DNA of 50,996 bases from Bacteroidales bacterium. GTDB taxonomy: Bacteria; Bacteroidota; Bacteroidia; Bacteroidales; WCHB1-69. Under the pieces are notes generated by a model, which saw only the letters and a program-made list of their open reading frames with translations, was not told the DNA's origin and ran no database searches. Made by a program: the position numbers and the translations under genes. Where the stretch lies: NCBI GenBank assembly GCA_017540505.1, contig JAFYAW010000011.1, forward strand, positions 1 to 50,996. The letters are read 5' to 3'. Of this stretch, positions 17,243-25,114 are shown in pieces; the stretch's first letter is position 1; the number at the start of each line of letters is the position of its first letter.

Positions 17243-17848
17243 CTATGCCGTTGTTACATCGCGATGGAACACCAGTGGGAATCTTATAGTTGTATTTTCG
17301 TCATTGGCGTTGGCAAACTGCATGTTGATAGTAATGGTATCGGCGTTGTCATCATAGATAAAGACAATCTGATAGTTGATGGGGGCGCCGTTCTCATCGG
17401 TGCCAACAGCCGTCAAAGTGCCCGTGTGCGTGGTAGCGTCATAGACGTATGCAAGATCCATATGCTCAAATTCCTCGTTAGTGTAGCCTCCTGCCACTTG
17501 AGCTACATTAATAATGCTTATGTTGTCACTGAAGGTGATGTGTGCAAAATCCTGGTCGAAGTTGAGGTGGAAAACCATCGTGGTGTCGAAGCCATCCGGA
17601 AATTGACAACCATAATCACTGAGGGTTGAGTCCGTCAAAGCGTAGATAAAATCGCCGAGGGAGAGGGTGGCCGTCCAATCGGTGCCGATGAGGTCGGCGG
17701 TGGTCGTCACTTTGGCGTTATTCCCATTGTTTCCATTTCCATTGTTTCCATTTCCATTGTTTCCATTAGGAGAGACTTCCTCTTTCTGACAAGAGGCAAA
17801 GCAGAGCGCGATAGCGGCTACTACGATTGCAAAGATGTTTTTTTTCAT
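17243..17848 (-). CDS. Lipoprotein with an Asn/Gly repeat, ECF-regulon candidate
   Basis: 201 residues, no recognised family. The signal peptide ends in FASC (lipobox Cys about 20). A linker of NGN/NNG repeats (about 28-44) comes from 15-base tandem repeats in the DNA, then a soluble domain (about 50-201) rich in Thr, Asp and beta-strand patterns, ending FPLVFHRD. The composition resembles small lipocalin-like lipoproteins of Bacteroidetes, but no motif proves it. It has its own promoter element identical in layout to that of the sigma gene 2 kb away, so it is probably a direct target of that sigma factor. Confidence 0.85.
   Translation of the reverse strand: MKKNIFAIVVAAIALCFASCQKEEVSPNGNNGNGNNGNGNNGNNAKVTTTADLIGTDWTATLSLGDFIYALTDSTLSDYGCQFPDGFDTTMVFHLNFDQDFAHITFSDNISIINVAQVAGGYTNEEFEHMDLAYVYDATTHTGTLTAVGTDENGAPINYQIVFIYDDNADTITINMQFANANDENTTIRFPLVFHRDVTTA
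17725..17769. repeat. Tandem 15-base repeat inside the lipoprotein gene
   Basis: Three head-to-tail copies of a 15-base unit (CATTGTTTCCATTTC on the plus strand); the third differs in its last bases. It keeps the frame and encodes the Asn/Gly linker. Copy number could change by slippage without breaking the frame. Confidence 0.85.
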
Positions 17849-17893
17849 ACCTTAAATTTTTAGTTTGTTTATTGAAAGATTCGTTTTTTCAGC

Positions 17894-17926
17894 TATAAGA
17901 ACGTAACATGAAGACGAAAAACTACA
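17894..17926 (-). promoter_or_regulatory. ECF-type promoter element before the Asn/Gly lipoprotein gene
   Basis: On the minus strand: TGTAGTTTTT (17926-17917), 10 bases, then TTACGTTCTTATA (17906-17894). The same two blocks with the same 10-base spacing lie before the sigma gene at 19926-19894. There is no TAnnTTTG box at this position, so the housekeeping sigma factor is unlikely to use it. The leader to the ATG would be about 40-45 bases. Confidence 0.7.
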
Positions 17927-17940
17927 GCCAAAAAATTTTT

Positions 17941-18738
17941 TTATTTCCTGTCAAATTGCAATTGATAGACGATGTCCCCTTCTTCGGTGCCGAGGTCTGC
18001 TCGTGACATAATCAAGGTGTTGTCGGTAATCCAATTGACATCCCAGCAAGTGCCGTTTGGCAAGAGATCACTACTGAGTTTTCCATCTATCGAAAGGGTC
18101 CACGTGGAGGTTTCCGTAGCGGTAGTGCCATCCATTCCAGTGATAGACAATGTTATAGTACCATCATCATAAAAGGTGTAATACATAGAGCCACCGCCAT
18201 CCTCCGGAACGTAGAGGTCGCTGCCTGTCAAGGTGCCATTCGGACCGATATGGTTCACCACCGAGCAGGTGAAATGCCACGTGCCGACAATGGTACTGGA
18301 GGTACTTGTGGGCGGTGCTGTGGCGTAGGCCATGCCGTTCCATGTGCCGTTGTCGTAGGAGACAACGACCGTGCGTCCCTCTTTCTCCATCTTTTTCATC
18401 CAGGCCTTCATCTCTTCGCGATTGGTGGTGCTGAATGTTATGGCAGCCTTGCTGCCTTGCAATCCATGGTTCTGAAGGTACGTTGTCTGGCTCATGTTGT
18501 AAAAAGTCACCTTCTTGCCGCCCCGGGCTTGGTCGCAGAGCACATCCACCAAAACATCCCATTCGCCTTCCGTTGCCAAAGTCTGGCGGGCTTCGCTGTT
18601 CCCGACCGTGTAAATGATAGTCCGTTCTCGGGGTTCGTTGTTGATTTTGTTGCCTCCCTGGTTGTTGGTTTTTTCACAGGCCATGAAGATCATGATCAAT
18701 ACCGCTGACAAAGCGGTGAATCTCAGTGTTTTTTTCAT
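17941..18738 (-). CDS. Lipoprotein of the ECF sigma operon
   Basis: 265 residues, not assigned to a named family. Signal peptide with lipobox FMAC (Cys about 21). The first domain (about 35-140) includes a TTNREEMKAWMKKMEKEGRTVVV helix-strand unit. The second (about 145-265) starts with IVGTWHFTC and has a tryptophan-rich strand pattern like small lipocalin-like Bacteroidetes domains. It begins 11 bases after the preceding gene, so it is the last gene of the sigma factor operon. An envelope role, possibly stress-related, is inferred from context only. Confidence 0.85.
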   Translation of the reverse strand: MKKTLRFTALSAVLIMIFMACEKTNNQGGNKINNEPRERTIIYTVGNSEARQTLATEGEWDVLVDVLCDQARGGKKVTFYNMSQTTYLQNHGLQGSKAAITFSTTNREEMKAWMKKMEKEGRTVVVSYDNGTWNGMAYATAPPTSTSSTIVGTWHFTCSVVNHIGPNGTLTGSDLYVPEDGGGSMYYTFYDDGTITLSITGMDGTTATETSTWTLSIDGKLSSDLLPNGTCWDVNWITDNTLIMSRADLGTEEGDIVYQLQFDRK

Positions 18739-18749
18739 ATATACGAGTT

Positions 18750-19157
18750 TTATTTTGCTTGTTTCATATTATTTAGCTGGTAATCAAGCAGGGCATCGTA
18801 TTGCGATTCTGTATTGATACGATAGAACGCTATGGTACGGCGTGTAGGAGAGGCCACCACACGCAAGACGGGGACACTCGACCATTTCACGCGCTGTGCC
18901 GGTTTATCAATATCGCCAAGCCAACTCACCGAGCCGTTTTCACTCTTGATATTCAATTCTTTAGATAATTGTTGCCATGTCGCGTCATCATCGGCCACTA
19001 TTATCACAACATCAACACGTTCGCTTTCGTTGAGTTTGAAACCGCTCACTTGTGCCACGGTGAGATTCTGCCTCGAAGCGTAGGTCTTGTACAGGCCGCT
19101 TTGTGCCATGGCCACTATCGGGAGCAGCAGCATTAATAAAATTATCAGTCGTTTCAT
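18750..19157 (-). CDS. Small exported protein of the ECF sigma operon
   Basis: 135 residues from the ATG before KRLIILL, whose A overlaps the stop codon of the upstream gene. A signal peptide is cut near AMAQSG. The mature part (about 115 residues) alternates strands and helices and has no motif I recognise. Its position directly behind the presumed anti-sigma gene suggests a periplasmic partner or effector of the same pathway. Small secreted proteins are frequent in Bacteroidetes ECF operons. Confidence 0.82.
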   Translation of the reverse strand: MKRLIILLMLLLPIVAMAQSGLYKTYASRQNLTVAQVSGFKLNESERVDVVIIVADDDATWQQLSKELNIKSENGSVSWLGDIDKPAQRVKWSSVPVLRVVASPTRRTIAFYRINTESQYDALLDYQLNNMKQAK

Positions 19158-19426
19158 TATTCCAGAAGCATTTCTGCGGCCAAGGAGGCCCATTGCGCAT
19201 CGGTGGTGCCGACGCGGTTACAATATACTTTTTCATAATTCCGGGAATGGTGCAGTTGCGTGGTGAACAGCGACATGGCCACTGTCACAACAATCAAAAG
19301 AGCCGCCACCATGCTGACCACGCGGCGTTGCTTCTGCCTCCAGAGGGGGTATTCTGCAGCCAGCCGCTTACCATAGCCTTCAGCCTCAGCCCGTTGCCAT
19401 AACATATCAAATTCGTTTTCTGTCAT
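19157..19426 (-). CDS. Small single-pass membrane protein, candidate anti-sigma factor
   Basis: 89 residues. A cytoplasmic N-terminus of about 38 residues, rich in charged residues and with a WQRAEAEGYG helix, precedes one membrane segment (about 38-58) and a short outer tail. Start and stop overlap the neighbouring genes (ATGA with the sigma gene), so translation is probably coupled. No recognised anti-sigma domain such as zinc-binding HxxxCxxC is present. The role is inferred from gene order and topology. Confidence 0.8.
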   Translation of the reverse strand: MTENEFDMLWQRAEAEGYGKRLAAEYPLWRQKQRRVVSMVAALLIVVTVAMSLFTTQLHHSRNYEKVYCNRVGTTDAQWASLAAEMLLE

Positions 19427-19890
19427 ATTTCCATTGATTTTCTTAATTTCTCTTTGATTCTCACCAGTCTCACGCTCACATTCTTCTCTGTGATCCCTAT
19501 TTGTTCCCCGATCTCCTTGTAGTTGTAACCTTCCAGTTGCATCCGTACAATTGAGCGGTCGGGTTCGTCAAGCTGGGCAATCCTCTCGTGCAATTCCCGC
19601 AGCAGACTGCGGTCCTCGTCCACTTCCTCATAGTCCTCCGGCAGCGCTTCGGTCTCCTTCACGCGCCGCAGGCAGTCAATTATAGCATTGCGCCCTATCT
19701 TCCAAATTAACGCCGTCTGTTGCAAGACAGGCAGGGAGAGCAACCGTTCTCTGTCGCGCCACAACGCTACGGTGGCCTCCTGCAACAGGTCGTCAATTTC
19801 CAGTCCCCGCCGGCTGAAGTGTCGGCTGAGCGAGAAAAGCAACCCCCTGTGGCGATGGAGCATAGCTTCAAAAGGATCCAGTGGTTTCAC
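19423..19890 (-). CDS. ECF-subfamily RNA polymerase sigma factor
   Basis: 155 residues if the GTG start is used. Region 2 shows IDDLLQEATVALW and WKIGRNAIIDCLRR; region 4 shows QLDEPDRSIV and the helix-turn-helix YKEIGEQIGITEKNVSVRL. There is no extra C-terminal domain. An ATG nine codons later (19863) is possible, but the residues before it (DPFEA) belong to the conserved first helix, so the GTG is preferred. That start would sit at or just beyond the expected transcription start of the autoregulatory promoter. Four genes follow in the operon or regulon. Confidence 0.88.
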   Translation of the reverse strand: MKPLDPFEAMLHRHRGLLFSLSRHFSRRGLEIDDLLQEATVALWRDRERLLSLPVLQQTALIWKIGRNAIIDCLRRVKETEALPEDYEEVDEDRSLLRELHERIAQLDEPDRSIVRMQLEGYNYKEIGEQIGITEKNVSVRLVRIKEKLRKSMEI

Positions 19891-19893
19891 AAA

Positions 19894-19926
19894 TATAATA
19901 ACGTAAGACCCCCCAAAAAAACTACA
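19894..19926 (-). promoter_or_regulatory. ECF-type promoter element before the sigma gene
   Basis: On the minus strand: TGTAGTTTTT (19926-19917), 10 bases, TTACGTTATTATA (19906-19894). Apart from one base in the second block it equals the element before the Asn/Gly lipoprotein gene. A TATATTTG that fits the housekeeping -7 box overlaps its 3' end, so both sigma factors might use it. The arrangement suggests autoregulation. Confidence 0.7.
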
Positions 19927-19979
19927 TGGGAACAAGAAAAAATAAAAAAAATTTCTCCCATCCGATAATTCTTTTTTAT

Positions 19980-19987
19980 TATCTTTG
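19980..19987 (+). promoter_or_regulatory. Candidate -7 box of the phosphate acyltransferase gene
   Basis: TATCTTTG on the plus strand, 38 bases before the ATG; the -33 element is not clear. Confidence 0.45.
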
Positions 19988-20025
19988 CACCTATTGAAAA
20001 ACAACAACATAAATTTTATAACAAC

Positions 20026-20931
20026 ATGGATATTACCAAATTAGATCAAATGGTGGACTTGGTGAAGTCCAAACCGAGAAAGAGATTGGTGGCAGCCAAT
20101 GCCAATGATGAACACACCATCCAGGCCGTCAACGCCGCCGTGGACTTGGGTGTGATTGATGCGACCTTGGTGGGCGACACCGCTGCCATTGAGCAGGTTT
20201 GCAAAACGCTGAACATCGACATCAACAAATTCAAAATCATCCATGAGACGGTTGACACGAAGGCCGCCGCCATGAGCTGCGACCTCATCAACAACGGTGA
20301 GGGTGACATTTTGATGAAGGGACTGCTCCCCACCGACAAATACATGCGTGCCATCCTCAACAAGGAGCGTGGCCTCTGTCCGCCCAACGCCACCCTGTCG
20401 CATGTGGCCGTGATTGAGAACCCCGCCTACCACAAGCTGCTTATTGTGGGCGACGTGGCCATCATCCCGCTTCCCGACCTGAAGCAAAAGCAGGTAATTC
20501 TCCGCAACTTAGTGAACACAGCCAAGGCCATCGGCATCGCGAAGCCCAAGGTGGCCCTGATTTGCGCCACCGAGCAGATGCTGGCTGGCATGCAAGCCTG
20601 CGTGGATGCCGCCCTTATCGCCAAGATGGCCGAACGCGGCCAGATTGGTGGAGCATACGTGGATGGTCCGCTCTCTCTCGATATCGCTATCGACAAGGAG
20701 ACTGCAGAAATCAAGAAGCTGAAGAGCGATGTGGCTGGCGACGCCGACTGTCTGCTCTTCCCCAATATCGAGAGCGGCAACGTCTTCTACAAATGCTGCA
20801 CCAAGTTCAACCACGCTGAGATTGGTGCCATCCTGATGGGTGCCAAGGTTCCTTGCGTGCTCTCCTCCCGCGGTGACAGTGCCAAGACGAAACTCTATTC
20901 CATCTCATTAGCCGCCCTGCTGGCTAAATAA
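20026..20931 (+). CDS. Phosphate acetyl/butyryltransferase family enzyme
   Basis: 301 residues, the length of phosphate butyryltransferases and shorter than Pta. Family features: GEGDILMKGLLPTDKYMRAIL (about 87-107), the LSHVAVIE strand and a C-terminal SRGDSAKTKLYSI. It exchanges CoA and phosphate on short acyl groups, linking acyl-CoA to acyl-phosphate and so to ATP formation. The usual partner, butyrate kinase, is not beside it; cdaA follows after 21 bases. The acyl chain used cannot be told from the sequence. Confidence 0.88.
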   Translation: MDITKLDQMVDLVKSKPRKRLVAANANDEHTIQAVNAAVDLGVIDATLVGDTAAIEQVCKTLNIDINKFKIIHETVDTKAAAMSCDLINNGEGDILMKGLLPTDKYMRAILNKERGLCPPNATLSHVAVIENPAYHKLLIVGDVAIIPLPDLKQKQVILRNLVNTAKAIGIAKPKVALICATEQMLAGMQACVDAALIAKMAERGQIGGAYVDGPLSLDIAIDKETAEIKKLKSDVAGDADCLLFPNIESGNVFYKCCTKFNHAEIGAILMGAKVPCVLSSRGDSAKTKLYSISLAALLAK

Positions 20932-20952
20932 ACCCCTACAACACGCCCAGCC

Positions 20953-21738
20953 ATGCCCGACGCACTCAGTTTCCTCAACTTCCGGCTGATCGATATCCTC
21001 GACATCCTGATCGTGGCCATCCTCTTATACGAGTTGTACAAACTCACCAAGGGAACCGCCGCTGTCAAGCTGTTTTGGATTATCGCCCTGTTCTATGTGA
21101 TTTGGAAGGCCGTGGCCTATCTCCATTTCACCCTGCTGTCGGAACTGTTGGGTGAGGTCATCAACGTGGGCATCCTGGCCATCATCATCCTTTTCGCACC
21201 GGAGATACGCAAATTCCTGCTTTTCATCGGGGATGGACGTCTCTTGCGCTTTTTCAACGAAAAGTTGGGACGCAAGGAGGATTCCGACACCTATCGGAAT
21301 GAGATTGAGGCCGTGCGCGATGCGTGCCACAATATGTCGGCCACAAAGACGGGTGCTCTCATCATCTTCGCCCGCAAGACCCCGCTGGATGAATTCCTCG
21401 AAACGGGCAAGAAGCTGGATGCCCTTCCCAATTCGGAACTTTTGGAGAATATCTTCTTTAAAAACAGTCCGTTGCACGACGGAGCCGTCATTATCAAGGA
21501 CCACCGCATCGCGGCGGCACGCTGCATCCTGCCGGTATCCAAGAATCCGAACCTCCCCCAGGAGGTGGGTCTCCGTCACCGGTCCGCCCTCGGCTCCACC
21601 GAGCTGACCGACGCTATCGCCGTCATCGTGTCCGAACAAACTGGCAAGATCTCCATCTGCAAAGAGGGACAGATGACCCGCGACCTCACGGACTCCTCCC
21701 TGCGTCAAATGCTTCTTGAGAATCTTACTAAAGATTAG
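20953..21738 (+). CDS. cdaA: Diadenylate cyclase CdaA
   Basis: 261 residues. Three membrane helices at the N-terminus (about 13-30, 37-57, 68-92), then the DAC domain with its DGA motif (176-178, in PLHDGAVII) and RHR motif (208-210, in LRHRSALG). It makes cyclic di-AMP from two ATP at the membrane. In Firmicutes it is encoded with cdaR and glmM, which are absent here; linkage to a phosphate acyltransferase gene may only reflect co-transcription. Confidence 0.93.
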   Translation: MPDALSFLNFRLIDILDILIVAILLYELYKLTKGTAAVKLFWIIALFYVIWKAVAYLHFTLLSELLGEVINVGILAIIILFAPEIRKFLLFIGDGRLLRFFNEKLGRKEDSDTYRNEIEAVRDACHNMSATKTGALIIFARKTPLDEFLETGKKLDALPNSELLENIFFKNSPLHDGAVIIKDHRIAAARCILPVSKNPNLPQEVGLRHRSALGSTELTDAIAVIVSEQTGKISICKEGQMTRDLTDSSLRQMLLENLTKD

Positions 21739-21782
21739 ACAACATTATTTATAAAACAAAACAACAACTAAAAAAAAGAGAC

Positions 21783-22331
21783 ATGAAAAAATTCGTATGC
21801 AAAGTTTGCGGTTTCGTCTATGAAGGCGACACGCCCCCCGAGAGATGTCCTCAATGCAAACAACCCGCTGATAAATTCGAAGAAGTCAAAGAAGACGGCG
21901 AACTGACCTTCGCCACCGAACACGTCATCGGCGTGGCCAAGAGCTCCGATGAGGAGATGATCAAGGACCTCAACGCTCATTTCATGGGTGAAGCCACGGA
22001 AGTGGGCATGTACTTAGCCATGAGCCGTCAGGCCGACCGTGAAGGCTATCCCGAAGTGGCCGAGGCCTTCAAACGCTACGCCTTCGAGGAGGCCGAGCAC
22101 TGCGCCAAATTCGCTGAGCTTCTGGGCGACGTGGTTTGGGACACCAAGACCAACCTGGAGAAGCGTATGTTGGCTGAAAGCGGTGCCTGCGCCGACAAGA
22201 TGCGCATTGCCAAACGCGCCAAGGAGATGAATTGGGACGCCATCCACGATACCGTCCACGAGATGGCCAAGGATGAGGCCCGTCACGGCCAAGGATTCCA
22301 AGGTTTGTTTAACCGCTATTTCAAGAAATAA
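21783..22331 (+). CDS. Rubrerythrin with N-terminal rubredoxin domain
   Basis: 182 residues in the reverse domain order. The rubredoxin-like iron site (Cys 6, 9, 22, 25) comes first, then a ferritin-like four-helix domain with E-x-x-x-E and EEAEH / DEARH iron ligands (about 100-105 and 161-165). Such proteins reduce hydrogen peroxide in anaerobes with electrons from NAD(P)H via other redox proteins. It ends at a strong terminator and is probably transcribed alone. Confidence 0.93.
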   Translation: MKKFVCKVCGFVYEGDTPPERCPQCKQPADKFEEVKEDGELTFATEHVIGVAKSSDEEMIKDLNAHFMGEATEVGMYLAMSRQADREGYPEVAEAFKRYAFEEAEHCAKFAELLGDVVWDTKTNLEKRMLAESGACADKMRIAKRAKEMNWDAIHDTVHEMAKDEARHGQGFQGLFNRYFKK

Positions 22332-22351
22332 CCCTAATTCATAACATTTCA

Positions 22352-22383
22352 ACGGGATGCACCCTTGGCGCATCCCGTTTTTT
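22352..22383 (+). terminator. Rho-independent terminator of the rubrerythrin gene
   Basis: Nine-pair stem ACGGGATGC / GCATCCCGT with a nine-base loop, followed by six T. It lies 20 bases after the rubrerythrin stop codon. Confidence 0.9.
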
Positions 22384-22396
22384 AATTCATACCCCT

Positions 22397-23380
22397 ATGC
22401 GATTCCTGTGGCTCACCAGCCAATCCCCTTACATGAACCTGGCCACCGAGGAGTATCTGCTGAAAAATTCAGAAGAGGATATCTTCATGCTGTGGCAGAA
22501 TGACGATTCCGTCATCATCGGGCGGTACCAGAACGCCCTCGCGGAGATTGACACGGACTTCGTGAAGCAACACCACATCACCGTGGCCCGGCGACTGACC
22601 GGCGGTGGAGCTGTCTTCCATGACCTCGGCAACCTTAACTTCACCTTCATCCAAAACATCCAGTCCCACGAAAAGGAAATCAACTTTCTGCGCTACCTGC
22701 AGCCCATTGTGGACGCCCTTTGCTCGTTGGGGGTGCCGGCCTCCTTCTCGGGGCGTAACGACATCGTCATCGACGGCAAGAAGATCTCGGGCAACGCCAT
22801 GACCTTCTACGGCAACCGGGCCCTGGAACACGGCACTCTGCTCTTCTCCACCCTGCAGTCCAAGCTGGCGGGTGCGCTGAAGGCAGACCCGATGAAGTTC
22901 AGCGACAAAGCTGTGAAGTCGGTGCGCAGTCGCGTGACCAACATTTCCGAGCATCTGCCCCAGCCCATGGATGTGCTCTCTTTCAAAGATTATCTGATGC
23001 GGTTCGTCATGCAGCCCTATGGCATCAGCGAGCCGGACCGTCTCACACCCGCCGAGGAGGCCGCCATCCGCGAGTTGGAACGCACCAAGTTTAGCACATG
23101 GGAGTGGAATTACGGGAAATCGCCGCAATACGCTTTTTCGAAAAAGACGAAAACCAATGGGGGCATTATCCAAGCCTTGATGGACGTGCAAAACGGCCAT
23201 ATCCGGAGTGTACGTTTCTTTGGCGACTTCTTCTCCACCAAAGATCCGGACGAGCTTGCCGACCTGCTTATCGGGCAGCCACACGACCGCGTCCATCTCG
23301 CTAAAGTGCTGGGCACGGTTTCCGTATCCGACTATTTCAATGGCGTTTCCACTGATGAATTGCTGTCGCTACTAATCTGA
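22397..23380 (+). CDS. lplA: Lipoate--protein ligase
   Basis: 327 residues, normal length for LplA with its C-terminal accessory domain. The catalytic domain shows RRLTGGGAVFHDLGNLNF (about 72-89) and the lipoyl-AMP site KKISGNAM (about 131-138), then HGTLLFST. It attaches scavenged lipoate to lipoyl domains of 2-oxoacid dehydrogenases or the glycine cleavage H protein. The C-terminal domain begins near residue 240. The start ATG immediately follows the terminator of the previous gene; no clear promoter was found. Confidence 0.93.
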   Translation: MRFLWLTSQSPYMNLATEEYLLKNSEEDIFMLWQNDDSVIIGRYQNALAEIDTDFVKQHHITVARRLTGGGAVFHDLGNLNFTFIQNIQSHEKEINFLRYLQPIVDALCSLGVPASFSGRNDIVIDGKKISGNAMTFYGNRALEHGTLLFSTLQSKLAGALKADPMKFSDKAVKSVRSRVTNISEHLPQPMDVLSFKDYLMRFVMQPYGISEPDRLTPAEEAAIRELERTKFSTWEWNYGKSPQYAFSKKTKTNGGIIQALMDVQNGHIRSVRFFGDFFSTKDPDELADLLIGQPHDRVHLAKVLGTVSVSDYFNGVSTDELLSLLI

Positions 23381-23399
23381 TTTCATTCCGAAAAAGCAT

Positions 23400-23430
23400 A
23401 AAAAAGGCGGAGTGCTTTCGCATTCCGCCT
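23400..23430 (-). terminator. Rho-independent terminator of tRNA-Cys
   Basis: Minus-strand GGCGGAATGC-GAAA-GCACTCCGCC hairpin (10 pairs, one of them T-G) followed by a run of T. It directly follows the tRNA 3' end. Confidence 0.85.
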
Positions 23431-23504
23431 TGGAGGTCTCTTCCAGATTCGAACTGGAGTCAACGGTTTTGCAGACCGGTACCTAACCACTCGGCCAAGA
23501 GACC
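23431..23504 (-). tRNA. tRNA-Cys (anticodon GCA)
   Basis: Cloverleaf with acceptor stem GGTCTCT/AGAGACC, a GAGTGGTTAGG D loop, anticodon loop CTGCAAA (GCA) and T loop TTCGAAT. The discriminator is T, as is typical of tRNA-Cys, and a 3' CCA is encoded. The first pair of the anticodon stem is a mismatch. Confidence 0.95.
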
Positions 23505-23520
23505 ATTTGTAAAGAGGCTG

Positions 23521-23528
23521 CAAAAATA
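23521..23528 (-). promoter_or_regulatory. Candidate -7 box of tRNA-Cys
   Basis: TATTTTTG on the minus strand, 17 bases before the tRNA 5' end. The -33 region is AT-rich without a clear TTG at 19-21 bases. Confidence 0.4.
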
Positions 23529-23634
23529 CACTTTTTTTTGATATGCCGGTGCTTTTTGCAAAAATTTCTCCTTTATAGCAATCAAGTTTGATCGCAAAAA
23601 TCTAGAAAATTCAGAAAGGGAATAAGAAAAAGTT

Positions 23635-25038
23635 TTACCGCAACTCCATCCGTACCACATTCTCCACATGCTGGGTGTGTGGGAACATGTCCACGGGTTG
23701 CACCGCCGTTACCTTGTAGGTGCTGTCCAGCAGGGTGAGGTCGCGGGCTTGTGTGGCGGGGTTGCAGCTCACATACACGATGCGCGGCACCCGCAGCTTG
23801 ACCAGCATCTGCAGCACGTTGGGGTGCATACCCGCGCGCGGCGGATCGGTGATGACGACATCCGGGCGACCATGCTTGTCGATGAAGTCGTCGGTGAAGA
23901 TCTTGGCCATGTCGCCCACCACAAATTCCGCATTGTGGATTTGGTTGCGCTCGCAGTTGATGCGGGCGTCGTCCACGGCGGCATCCACGTACTCCACGCC
24001 GACCACCTTTTTCGCCTGATGGGCGACGAAATTGGCAATGGTGCCGGTTCCGGTGAAGAGGTCATACACCACCTCGTTGGGCTGGATGGCGGCGAAATCG
24101 CGCACCACACTGTAGAGGACATACGCTTGCTCGCTGTTGGTCTGGTAGAAGGATTTGGGCCCGACTTTGAAGTAAAGGTCCTCCATCTTCTCCATAATGT
24201 GGTCTTTGCCTTTGAACAGATGGAAGGGCAGGTCGAAGACGGCGTCGTTCACCTTGGTGTTGACCATATATATTAAAGAGGTGATTTCCGGGAACCGGTC
24301 GGCGAGGGCGTTCAGCATTTGCTCCACCTCCTCATTGAAAACGGAGACAATCATCACCACCATAAGGTTGCCGGTGGAGGCGGAGCGGATGATGAGGTTG
24401 CGCAGTACGCCTTCGCGGGCACGCGGGTCGTAGAAGGTGATGCCGTGCTCCATGGCGTAGGCTTTGAGGAACAGACGGATGTCGTTGCTTGGGGCCGTCT
24501 GCAGCCAGCAGTGGTCGATGTCGAGGATCTTGTCGAACATGCCGGGGATGTGGAATCCGGCGCAGCGCATCTCAAAAGGTTCCCCCGCCTTCATGCGGGC
24601 CATATCCGCGTACGATAGCCACCGCATATTGGAGAATGTGTATTCCAGTTTGTTACGATAATAGTATTGTTTCTCCGAACCCAAAATCGGGCGAAGCTCC
24701 GGATAGTCGAATTTGCCGAGATGGCGGAAATTGTCATCCACCTGTTTCTGTTTGTACTCTAACTGCTTGGCGTAGTCGAGCATCTGCCATTTGCAGCCGC
24801 CGCACACGCCGAAGTGCGGGCAGGGCGGCACCACACGGTCGGGGGATGGCTGCCGCACTGCTATCAGGTTGGCCTCGGCATAATGGTGTTTTTTCTTGAA
24901 TATCTCCACATCCACTCTGTCGCCGGGAACGGCGTAAGGGACAAAAATGGTCAGACCGTCCAGTTTGGCCACGGCCTTGCCCTCCGCACCGGCGGAGAGG
25001 ATTTCCAAATCTTCGATGGTATAGCGTTTGAATGACAT
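23635..25038 (-). CDS. rlmD: 23S rRNA (uracil-5-)-methyltransferase RlmD
   Basis: 467 residues. An N-terminal TRAM domain (about 1-65) precedes an iron-sulfur region with Cys 73, 79 and 82 in CPHFGVCGGC and a fourth Cys near 156. The SAM-binding DLFTGTGTIANF, TDPPRAGMHP and the catalytic cysteine in YVSCNPATQARD (about residue 420) follow. It methylates U1939 of 23S rRNA. Bacteroidetes often carry several RumA-like proteins, so the target base is inferred from overall form. Confidence 0.93.
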   Translation of the reverse strand: MSFKRYTIEDLEILSAGAEGKAVAKLDGLTIFVPYAVPGDRVDVEIFKKKHHYAEANLIAVRQPSPDRVVPPCPHFGVCGGCKWQMLDYAKQLEYKQKQVDDNFRHLGKFDYPELRPILGSEKQYYYRNKLEYTFSNMRWLSYADMARMKAGEPFEMRCAGFHIPGMFDKILDIDHCWLQTAPSNDIRLFLKAYAMEHGITFYDPRAREGVLRNLIIRSASTGNLMVVMIVSVFNEEVEQMLNALADRFPEITSLIYMVNTKVNDAVFDLPFHLFKGKDHIMEKMEDLYFKVGPKSFYQTNSEQAYVLYSVVRDFAAIQPNEVVYDLFTGTGTIANFVAHQAKKVVGVEYVDAAVDDARINCERNQIHNAEFVVGDMAKIFTDDFIDKHGRPDVVITDPPRAGMHPNVLQMLVKLRVPRIVYVSCNPATQARDLTLLDSTYKVTAVQPVDMFPHTQHVENVVRMELR

Positions 25039-25114
25039 GAATATACAGTTTGAAAATGGGAAAGTATTAGGGTTTGTAAGGTTGAAATTTCTTAGTTTCT
25101 TAGTTTAATTTTGG

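Noticed and set aside
17241-19426. A SusC/SusD polysaccharide utilisation locus behind the ECF sigma factor
   Set aside because: ECF factors in this phylum often sit by SusC/D pairs, but here the following proteins are small lipoproteins and a small membrane protein with no TonB-dependent receptor and no FecR-type anti-sigma.
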